46,146 nt of DNA from JACPFN01 sp964406135. Lineage in GTDB: Bacteria > Babelota > Babeliae > Babelales > Chromulinivoraceae. Each line of letters opens with the position of its first letter. Position 1 is the stretch's first letter. Positions 8,504 through 15,497 of this stretch are shown in pieces. The stretch spans positions 1 through 46,146 of the forward strand of contig CAYOQO010000010.1 of NCBI GenBank assembly GCA_964406135.1, read 5' to 3'. Position numbers and translations under genes: made by a program. A model generated the notes under the pieces. It searched no databases and was not told the DNA's origin. It saw only the letters and a program-made list of their open reading frames with translations.

Positions 8504-8609
8504 AAAAAAACTTTAATAATTTGATTGCTACACAAATTTTTATCATTGTTATAAACTATACCTGCACAGAGTTAAAGGTCAATGTAAAAATGGCTTAAGG
8601 AAACAGGTT

Positions 8610-9221
8610 ATGATCTATTGGAATGATCCTGAAACAACTTCAAAATTAAAAGAAACTTTAGATCGCGATGAAATTGTGCTTGCATCAGGGGATACTGTTC
8701 TTGGTTTATGGGGAAATATTACTCAAATATCATTTGAAAAAATGAATCACATTAAAGTTCGTAATGATCAGCCCTATTTAATTGTTATTGGATCTTCAAG
8801 CTGCTTGCCAAAATTTATTGATCAAGAATTGAATGAAAAATTAAAATGTTTGATTGAAACTTGTTGGCCTGGACCGGTAACATTGATATTTAAAGCTCGA
8901 AAAGATTTGCCTTCATGGATGGTAAGTCCTCAAGGAACCATTGCGCTTCGTGTTCCTGATCATGATGGATTATTAGATCTTATGCATCATTTCGATGGTT
9001 TATTTTCAACAAGTTCTAATATTTCAGGACAGCCTGTTGCTAATTGTATTGATCAAATTGATCCTACAATTCTTACGCAAGTTGGTGCAATTTGCAGTGA
9101 TCGTGAGCAACAATGTTATTCAAAAAGTCCTTCAACCATTCTTGATTGTTCAACCGGAGACATTCAAATTTTGCGATCTGGTGCATTTAGTGTTGAAAAA
9201 CTTGAAAGTCTTTTAACCTAA
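8610..9221 (+). CDS. tsaC: Threonylcarbamoyl-AMP synthase (YrdC/Sua5 domain)
   Basis: 203 residues, a single YrdC-like domain of normal length without the extra Sua5 C-terminal domain. Motifs in order: ASGDTVLGL (equivalent of PTETVYGL), KVRNDQPYLI (KxR substrate motif), TCWPGPVTLIF, TIALRVPDH, STSSNISGQP and SPSTILD. The enzyme makes threonylcarbamoyl-adenylate from Thr, bicarbonate and ATP for t6A37 modification of ANN-decoding tRNAs. It stands alone, divergent from the F0 cluster; the 106-base gap must carry promoters for both. The remaining t6A genes are not in the window. Confidence 0.9.
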   Translation: MIYWNDPETTSKLKETLDRDEIVLASGDTVLGLWGNITQISFEKMNHIKVRNDQPYLIVIGSSSCLPKFIDQELNEKLKCLIETCWPGPVTLIFKARKDLPSWMVSPQGTIALRVPDHDGLLDLMHHFDGLFSTSSNISGQPVANCIDQIDPTILTQVGAICSDREQQCYSKSPSTILDCSTGDIQILRSGAFSVEKLESLLT

Positions 9222-9312
9222 AAATGGCTTTACGGCTCATATAACCATTGATTATTTGGTGATGTTTTTTTTACAATAAAAATAAATCAATGATAATTAA
9301 AGGGGGAAATGT

Positions 9313-9981
9313 ATGAGGTTGCAAAGATGTATTCAATTTGCTGCAGTTATTAGTTTTTTTATGGTTCATCTGAAAGCAGCGCCAGTTATCCAATCAATCT
9401 TGAATGATTCTGACTTTGGGTTTGTAGTTTTTAAGCATAGTGATACTTCTCATTGTTCATTATCAAATTTAGAAGTCATTATTCATGCTCATAGCAAATT
9501 TACGCATGAATTTTTGTTGGAATTGGGCAAGCCAAGCGTTGTACTTCGTCCAGTTTATTATCAAGATCCTTTAACTCATCAAAAAATATGGTTTGTTGAT
9601 ACTTCATATCATTTTAATCCTCAAAAAATTCAAGAAGTTTATGATCTATGGGTTCAAAGGAAAAGAGCAAAAAAATTTAAATCAGCAGATTATTGGTTAA
9701 ACCATTGGCTTGGTAGAGATATTTCTTTGATCCCTCACGAAGTTGAAATTTCAGGATATTTAGTAAATTTATCGCGTGTAGTAGCTAAAAATAACAAAGA
9801 TATTTCAAAAAGTTATAAAGATAAGCAGGTTGTATGGTTAAGTTTTGCTAAAGGCATTTTTTCAAAATTGGTTTTAGAGTTACGCATTCGTCAAACTATG
9901 GGTAAAGGTGTTTATCCAACAATTCAGTTGTTTCATGGTGAAGGCGGCGTGTGTAGTAATGGAATTGTTGAAAGAATTTAA
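9313..9981 (+). CDS. Exported protein of unknown function
   Basis: 222 residues with a strong AGGGGGA Shine-Dalgarno just upstream of the ATG. Residues 1-22 form a signal peptide (core FAAVISFFMVHL, cleavage near LKA|AP). The mature part is soluble and basic, with a KRAKKFKSADYWLNHWLGRD patch and a C-terminal LFHGEGGVCSNG. I do not recognise a family or catalytic motif. The stop overlaps the convergent prepilin peptidase end by four bases. Confidence 0.7.
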   Translation: MRLQRCIQFAAVISFFMVHLKAAPVIQSILNDSDFGFVVFKHSDTSHCSLSNLEVIIHAHSKFTHEFLLELGKPSVVLRPVYYQDPLTHQKIWFVDTSYHFNPQKIQEVYDLWVQRKRAKKFKSADYWLNHWLGRDISLIPHEVEISGYLVNLSRVVAKNNKDISKSYKDKQVVWLSFAKGIFSKLVLELRIRQTMGKGVYPTIQLFHGEGGVCSNGIVERI

Positions 9982-10628
9982 TTTAAAAGCAAATTAACAA
10001 TTAAATTTTGAAAAAGCAGATACGTGCTTGCTCCAGCGGCTAAAAATGGGCCGAATGGTAAAATTTTTGTTTTTTTGTGAGTGAAAAGCAGATAGCAGCC
10101 ACCACACAATGTGCCCATAGTTGATGCAAACAAGATGGTAAACCAACAACCAACCAGTCCTATAAAAGATCCAATCATGGCGATGAGCTCTAAGTCTCCT
10201 TGGCCAAGACCATCATGTTTTTTAAACCAATAAAAAATTTTGTTGGCAATCCAAAAAAATCCATAGCTTAAAACTGCAGCTAAAAAACTTTCAAAAAAAA
10301 TGATGGGTAAAAAATGATAAAAGGACAAGATAAAGCCAACAGAAATTAAGTACAAAGATACAAAGCGAGAGATCAGCATCTGCGATAAATCAGTATGCAC
10401 GCTGATCCATAAGGCACTTAAAAATAAAAAATAAGCAGGTAAAAAAATTGTTATTTGATATGCAGCAAAAAGCCACCACATGGTGGCTACAATATCAAAA
10501 GGGGAAATAAATCGCATTTTTGCAGACTTGTGTGTGAACTCTTTGACTAAAAATGCAGCAATATGACGCAATGCAATAGACCATATGAAAAAAAAGATTG
10601 TCAAAATGAAAGTTGCGCCAATCATCAT
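9978..10628 (-). CDS. pilD: Type IV prepilin peptidase, short form
   Basis: 216 residues of mostly membrane helices. The two catalytic aspartates of the A24 family are visible: D80 in SVHTDLSQMLISR (the usual D-x-x-x-x-I-P region, with S in place of P) and D145 in GLGQGDLELIA (GxGD motif). The C-terminal LPFGPFLAAGA is also typical. It cleaves and often methylates type IV pilin-like signal peptides on the cytoplasmic side. The N-terminal zinc/methyltransferase cysteine loop of full-length PilD is absent, so it may be a peptidase only. It is the last gene of an rpsU-rbfA-pilD run; no pilin genes are nearby. Confidence 0.82.
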   Translation of the reverse strand: MMIGATFILTIFFFIWSIALRHIAAFLVKEFTHKSAKMRFISPFDIVATMWWLFAAYQITIFLPAYFLFLSALWISVHTDLSQMLISRFVSLYLISVGFILSFYHFLPIIFFESFLAAVLSYGFFWIANKIFYWFKKHDGLGQGDLELIAMIGSFIGLVGCWFTILFASTMGTLCGGCYLLFTHKKTKILPFGPFLAAGASTYLLFQNLIVNLLLN

Positions 10629-10636
10629 GACAATTT

Positions 10637-11017
10637 TTATTCAGATTTATCAAAATCTTTTTTGACTGTTTCTAAGATGTTTTCAATCCGTTGTTGTTTT
10701 TCAAACTGCTCATCAAATGTAAATTTGAGCTCTGGTGTATAGCGGCCATCAAGTGTGGAAGCAATGCCTTTACGAAGTGATGGTTTGTACAAAATTAAAC
10801 GTCTTTTTTTCTGTTCAAAAAATTCAGGACCATTTGGATCATAAAAATAAATGATACAAACACCTTTGTTTTTTGAAAGCTCAACTCGATTTACAAATAA
10901 TCCTTGCAATTCTTTATCGTCTAAAGATAATTGCAAAAGCATTTTTGAAATCTCTCTGAGCAGCAGTGATTCTTTTTGAGAGCGTTTAATGTGAGATAGG
11001 TTGGAGGAATTATTCAT
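10637..11017 (-). CDS. rbfA: Ribosome-binding factor A
   Basis: 126 residues, normal size. The order is typical: an N-terminal basic helix with R-x-S-Q-K-E-S, a central VNRVELSKNKGVCIIYFYDP strand pair, then IASTLDGRYTPELKFTFDEQ, matching the family's R-x-x-P-x-L-x-F-x-x-D signature, and a final RIENIL helix. It binds the 30S subunit during late 16S maturation and cold adaptation. Its ATG shares one base with the rpsU stop (TAATG at 11019-11015), which indicates translational coupling. Confidence 0.88.
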   Translation of the reverse strand: MNNSSNLSHIKRSQKESLLLREISKMLLQLSLDDKELQGLFVNRVELSKNKGVCIIYFYDPNGPEFFEQKKRRLILYKPSLRKGIASTLDGRYTPELKFTFDEQFEKQQRIENILETVKKDFDKSE

Positions 11018-11238
11018 TATCGTTTGATAAGCAATTCACCGCGGCTTGCCAAAAGCATTAAATTTTGTTTGATAGCACGAATCAAACGTTTACGTTTTTT
11101 TTGTGTTGGTGATTCAAAGTATACAACGCGTTTCATATCGCGGACAATGCCTTCACGTTCAATTTTTTTCTTAAGTTGACGTAGTGCACGATCGATATTG
11201 GAAGTAACTTGAACTTTGATATTTGCTTTTTTGGACAT
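11017..11238 (-). CDS. rpsU: 30S ribosomal protein bS21
   Basis: 73 residues, highly basic. NIDRALRQLKKKIEREGIV followed by RVVYFESPTQKKRKR matches the bS21 core, in which the usual E-x-P-S-E-K-R-R-R region is E-S-P-T-Q-K-K-R-K. bS21 sits on the 30S platform near the anti-Shine-Dalgarno. It leads the rpsU-rbfA-pilD run and overlaps rbfA by one base. Confidence 0.9.
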   Translation of the reverse strand: MSKKANIKVQVTSNIDRALRQLKKKIEREGIVRDMKRVVYFESPTQKKRKRLIRAIKQNLMLLASRGELLIKR

Positions 11239-11334
11239 AGCTTACAGCCGCCTTACGAAAAATTTATAGATTAAATTTATAGATTTCACACATATTCTTA
11301 GAATACGCAGGATTTGACCAAATGTCTAGGGCTC

Positions 11335-13080
11335 TTAGAACATGAAATTTAATGATCCCATAATGCTGACTGGATAGTATGCATTACGAGGGTTGATTGG
11401 TTGTTGCCATACAAAGCTTGCTTGAATTCCAGGTTGTAGATCAAAAACGATTGCAGCATTAAAGAATTGGCCACGCCAGTCAGATTTGCAAGAAAGTGCA
11501 TCAGGGTAAAAATATTGAGCTTTTTCGCTGTCACAGATCTTAAAGCAATCTTTTCGATGTTGTACGAGTTCATACGTGAACCAAAAATTAACATGTTTTA
11601 AAAATTGATAAGCATTTAAAAGTACTTTTAGATTCCAGTTAAATCCTGGTTGTGTGCGTACATCGGTCCAAAATGGATAGACCACGCGCTGTAACGGGCT
11701 TGTTGGAAAAGGACGATGTTCATTTTTTGCAAAAAATGCTGTAAGGCCACCTTCAATACCAATTTCAACCGATTCTGCAAAATCAAAAGTCATACCAACG
11801 CCGCCACCAGCAGAAGCATGGCCATTGTTACCAAACGGAAGGCTGAGTAAATTTGAGTAATCGATCTCTTTTGCTACGGGAAATGTTCCACCAACCCAGG
11901 CGTATGGTGTTAAAATCATGTCAGGCCAGACGTCATCTTCATCATCTGCATTAAAACGATTTGGGTCATACGCGCGTTGTAGCGTAAGCATCACGCGAAC
12001 GTCTTCAACACTTGATTCATCAAATGAACATGCTGTTTGATTGATGCCGCATTCTGATGACAACAGATTGTCTAAATTGTTTGAAATATATTTGTTGAAT
12101 AAATTTTGAGCCGTAGCATTGGGCGCAGCTGAAAATCCAGTTCCTGTTTGATTTAAATTGGTGTACAGGGCAGAAATTGGAGCAGAAGATCCAGAAGCTC
12201 CAGTTTGGCAAATCGTTGCAACATTGGAAATGCTGTAAGGTCCAGGAGAGGTTTGGCCAATCGGAGAACAGCTGGTTGAAGAGGTTGTTTGTGTTGCAAT
12301 GGTGTTGGTGTAATATTGTTGAATGTTGACAAATCCAGTTTGAATCGTCAGTCCAATGTTATCATTACATTGTACGTTAAATTCTAAACGTAAGCCTTGT
12401 TTTTTGTATTCAATCGGCGTTGAAAAAGCACCAAAATATTTTGTGTCAGCAGCTAAGGCAGCTTCTTGAAAAATACTTGGAATGTTTGCTGTAGCAGAGC
12501 CTGCATTAAAGACAAGAGCAGAGTTTGCTGGAGGGTTAGTAATTGAGCCGTTCACAAGTGTTCCTGAAAGATTTTTTGCTGCATCGGTAAGACAATCTGG
12601 CCAATCAACTGCATTGATTAAAGTTGTTGAAATTGTTTGTGAATTTCCAATTTCAGCTGCATCAGCGCCAGCTTCGCCAGTACCCCAAATTGAATTTCCA
12701 TTTTTTGGATTAGCACCTAAAAACAGACCCATGGCATACAATGTTCCACGAAAATCGCCAAGTTCAAATCCATTTTCCGGAACTCCGACCACAGTTCCAT
12801 AAGTTGTGGTTCCATTGTATCCAATTGCGCGATTTGCACCTTGAATAAATCCGCTCACGTTTAAACCAAATCGTTTTGTTTTGTTCGGTACTTCATTTTT
12901 CATTTGTGCTTGTTGTAGATCTAAAAATTGACTATTCAATGGCATCATGCTGTCATTTGCAGAAAAGTTTGGAGCAGGATCAAAATGTTGTAGTGTTGTC
13001 AGTTCTGCAAGCATTGGAGTGAACATGAAAGCACTGTTGATGGTGATGATGGCACATAGGCGACGTAGATTCAAGATCAT
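11335..13080 (-). CDS. Exported outer-membrane beta-barrel protein (porin-like)
   Basis: 581 residues. A signal peptide covers about residues 1-25 (cleavage near MLA|EL). A TTGTAGATC-coded coiled-coil-like stretch (QFLDLQQAQMKNE) follows, then a long Gly/Asn/Thr-rich region with alternating strands and a final GSLNFMF, ending in the C-terminal Phe typical of Bam substrates. Several Cys residues (for example CFKICD and CGINQTACSF) suggest disulfides in loops. Segments such as DMILTPYAWVGGTFPVAKE and AGGGVGMTFDFAESVEIGIE look like barrel strands. A good GTAAGGATGAG Shine-Dalgarno precedes the ATG. Function is inferred as major porin or surface antigen. It is monocistronic. Confidence 0.72.
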   Translation of the reverse strand: MILNLRRLCAIITINSAFMFTPMLAELTTLQHFDPAPNFSANDSMMPLNSQFLDLQQAQMKNEVPNKTKRFGLNVSGFIQGANRAIGYNGTTTYGTVVGVPENGFELGDFRGTLYAMGLFLGANPKNGNSIWGTGEAGADAAEIGNSQTISTTLINAVDWPDCLTDAAKNLSGTLVNGSITNPPANSALVFNAGSATANIPSIFQEAALAADTKYFGAFSTPIEYKKQGLRLEFNVQCNDNIGLTIQTGFVNIQQYYTNTIATQTTSSTSCSPIGQTSPGPYSISNVATICQTGASGSSAPISALYTNLNQTGTGFSAAPNATAQNLFNKYISNNLDNLLSSECGINQTACSFDESSVEDVRVMLTLQRAYDPNRFNADDEDDVWPDMILTPYAWVGGTFPVAKEIDYSNLLSLPFGNNGHASAGGGVGMTFDFAESVEIGIEGGLTAFFAKNEHRPFPTSPLQRVVYPFWTDVRTQPGFNWNLKVLLNAYQFLKHVNFWFTYELVQHRKDCFKICDSEKAQYFYPDALSCKSDWRGQFFNAAIVFDLQPGIQASFVWQQPINPRNAYYPVSIMGSLNFMF

Positions 13081-13194
13081 ATGAGCTCATCCTTACGGGT
13101 CTAAAATTCTACAAAATTAAAATGATATGGTAAGGTTATAACATGCTTTTTTTTTACAAACAAGTTTTAATCTATTTTTAATTGAGTCTTTCCT

Positions 13195-13446
13195 ATGCAA
13201 TATTCACTTTATTATCAAGCTCGTGTTCAAAAAGAGCTTTGTTGGATGGTAACGGCAACAATTCGATACATGGATCATGTTGCTTTTGATCGTACCGTAG
13301 ACAAAGAGCAAAGTATTTTTGAATTTTTTGTTGCACCGGATTTTGAGGCAGAATTTTTGTCAGTTGCCAATCGACTGATGCAACACAAAGTTTTTTTGAC
13401 CCTTGAAAAATTACCCAATCGTATGATGGCTGAGAATAATTCTTAG
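13195..13446 (+). CDS. Small cytosolic conserved-looking protein, unknown function
   Basis: 83 residues with no signal peptide or membrane segment. The sequence is dense in aromatic and acidic residues (YYQARVQKELCWMV, FDRTVDKEQSIFEFFVAPDF) and ends with a basic PNRMMAENN. The compact mixed alpha/beta pattern, low repeat content and codon use like its neighbours support a real gene. I do not recognise the family. It is divergent from the barrel-protein gene and converges on gltX. Confidence 0.6.
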   Translation: MQYSLYYQARVQKELCWMVTATIRYMDHVAFDRTVDKEQSIFEFFVAPDFEAEFLSVANRLMQHKVFLTLEKLPNRMMAENNS

Positions 13447-13455
13447 TTTCAATTT

Positions 13456-14868
13456 TTATTTTTTCAATCGCGCAAAAAACTCTTTTTCACCCAAGCATGC
13501 AAACAGATCATGCAGTTGCATACCTTTTGGTGAGCCGGTCAAAAGAATTCGAAGTGTTGCGTACAATGATTTGTCAGCAATTCCTGCAGCTTTAATTTTT
13601 GATTTCATGGCATTTAAAAAACTGTTCCAATCCGAAGTTGCTTCGTTTTTCAGCAAATCTTTAATTTTTTCAAAATCTTGAGGGCTCACTGCGTCAGCAT
13701 GGGCAGCAATGTTGATGATTGGTTGATTGAAGTAAAAATCAAGTAATGTTGCTGATTCAACAAGTGTGTGCATATCGTTTTGAATTGATTTGATCAAAGT
13801 TTGTAAAGTTTGATCTGAAATTTTTGACAGATCATATTTTTTTGTAAGGAATGGTTTGCACAGATCAGTTAATTTGACCGTGTCGTATGCAGCAATCCAT
13901 TTGTGATTCATCCAAATTAATTTTTCAACATCGTAACGAATTTGGCTAATTCCATGTAAATGATCAAATTTATAATTTTGTGCCATTTCATCAAGCGTCA
14001 TGATCTCTTTTTCAAAAGAAGTACCCAAAATTCCTAAATAGTTGCAGACAGTTTCTGGTAAAAATCCTTGTTCTTGTACATCATCGAGTGAAAATCCTTT
14101 GTCTCGCTTTGAAAGTTTTTTTCCTTCTTGATTGCACAAAATTGGCAGATGCCAAAAAATAGGAAGTTTGCAATCTAAAGCTTCATACAAAACTGATTGG
14201 CTGACGGTGTTTGATAAATGTTCTTCACCGCGAAACACATGAGAAATTTGCATCACAATGTCATCAACGCAATTTGCAAAAATGAAGGTAAAGCTACCAT
14301 CTTCTCGAGTCAGTGGAAAATCTGAAAAATGTTGCAAGTCAAATTCTAAAATACCTCGAGCCATATCTTTGAAAAAAACTTTTTTTGAACTATCAACTTT
14401 CATGCGCCAGATATGAGGAGTTTTTGCAGTTAATTTTTGTTCAATTTCAGATTCTGATAATTTTGCACAGGTCGATTCATAGCGTGGTGGTCGTTTCATT
14501 GCAATTTGACGATTTCTTCGAATTTCAAGTTCTTCTGGAGTGCAAAAGCAACGATACACTAATTTTTTTTCAGCCAGCTTATTGAGATTTTCTTGATAAA
14601 TGGATGCGCGTTTTGATTGAAAATAAGGACCAAAGTCGCCACCAACTTCAGGGCCTTCACTAAATTTTAAATTGAGCCAGTTGAGATGTTTGATGATCGT
14701 GCTTGTGCCATGTTCAATGTTTCTTTGCTGATCCGTATCTTCGATACGAAGTAAAAATGTCCCGTTATTTTGGCGAGCAAATAAAAAATTTAAAAGTGCT
14801 GCTCGAACATTTCCAATGTGCATAATGCCGGTTGGGGATGGGGCGAATCTGGTGCGTACCTTGTTCAT
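13456..14868 (-). CDS. gltX: Glutamyl-tRNA synthetase
   Basis: 470 residues, the usual class I GluRS size. It starts RFAPSPTG with the HIGN signature at 17-20 and RIEDTDQQR after it. The second signature is KLSKRDKG (KMSKS equivalent). Zinc-type cysteines appear in YRCFCTPEE. GEEHLSN and FWHLPILCN are further class I GluRS landmarks. The C-terminal anticodon-binding helical domain ends in LHDLFACLGEKEFFARL. It charges tRNA-Glu, and in bacteria lacking GlnRS also tRNA-Gln; which applies here cannot be told. Confidence 0.95.
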   Translation of the reverse strand: MNKVRTRFAPSPTGIMHIGNVRAALLNFLFARQNNGTFLLRIEDTDQQRNIEHGTSTIIKHLNWLNLKFSEGPEVGGDFGPYFQSKRASIYQENLNKLAEKKLVYRCFCTPEELEIRRNRQIAMKRPPRYESTCAKLSESEIEQKLTAKTPHIWRMKVDSSKKVFFKDMARGILEFDLQHFSDFPLTREDGSFTFIFANCVDDIVMQISHVFRGEEHLSNTVSQSVLYEALDCKLPIFWHLPILCNQEGKKLSKRDKGFSLDDVQEQGFLPETVCNYLGILGTSFEKEIMTLDEMAQNYKFDHLHGISQIRYDVEKLIWMNHKWIAAYDTVKLTDLCKPFLTKKYDLSKISDQTLQTLIKSIQNDMHTLVESATLLDFYFNQPIINIAAHADAVSPQDFEKIKDLLKNEATSDWNSFLNAMKSKIKAAGIADKSLYATLRILLTGSPKGMQLHDLFACLGEKEFFARLKK

Positions 14869-14958
14869 ATTTTTTCACAGAGTTAAAAATAGTTTCAAAA
14901 TTGCAATGTTTTATAAAAGCAGCATATCAGAAATGAAAAATAATGTTGAGTGCCATAT

Positions 14959-15375
14959 TTATAGAGATGGTGCAGTGATGGTTGCTTGGCAAGGGATTTC
15001 AAAAACCATTTTTAATGGGCGTTCGTAAATGCTTAAGGTTACTTCGTCAAGATCAAGTCGATGAGCTGGAAAGTGACCTAAATTTTGTTGTTTGCCGGCA
15101 TATATAACATACAAATGCCCTAAATGATTTTGAATAAGCTCCATTGCTTCGGTATCAAGCTTTTGATCAATATTTGGATGGCATGTGAGAATGAGTCGTG
15201 ATCTGGCAGTAGGACCAAAAAGAATATTGTTCGGTTGGATGTTTGGAGCAGTTGAGCTGAAAAATTTTACTTCTTCACGATAATGTTGAGCTTCTTGAAT
15301 TTTTCTTTCATGATGACTTGAAAAATTTAAAAAGGACGATGTTAAAATCATAAAAAATAGTGTTTTTTTGACCAT
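14959..15375 (-). CDS. Small exported protein, unknown function
   Basis: 138 residues. Residues 1-19 are a signal sequence (KKTLFFMILTSSFLNFSS). The mature part has an LTCHPNIDQKLDTEAMELIQ segment and a beta-rich C-terminus (LDEVTLSIYERPLKMVFEIP). I recognise no motif. It is expressed divergently from the Omp85 gene, and the shared 122-base region holds at least one promoter. Confidence 0.6.
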   Translation of the reverse strand: MVKKTLFFMILTSSFLNFSSHHERKIQEAQHYREEVKFFSSTAPNIQPNNILFGPTARSRLILTCHPNIDQKLDTEAMELIQNHLGHLYVIYAGKQQNLGHFPAHRLDLDEVTLSIYERPLKMVFEIPCQATITAPSL

Positions 15376-15449
15376 AAAAACTCCTTGATTGTTTTTAATT
15401 GGGATGATTGTAGCACAAAAATGGATTGGCTGTGCAAGAGCTTTAAATT

Positions 15450-15458
15450 TGGTATACT
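15450..15458 (+). promoter_or_regulatory. Extended -10 promoter element upstream of the Omp85 gene
   Basis: TGGTATACT fits the extended -10 form (TGn followed by TATACT), 39 bases before the ATG. No good -35 is visible, as expected for extended -10 promoters. The same TGnTATACT form occurs at 19656 and 44890. Confidence 0.5.
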
Positions 15459-15497
15459 AAAAACGTTAGGGTTTTCTAGTCAAAAAAATCATCTGGA

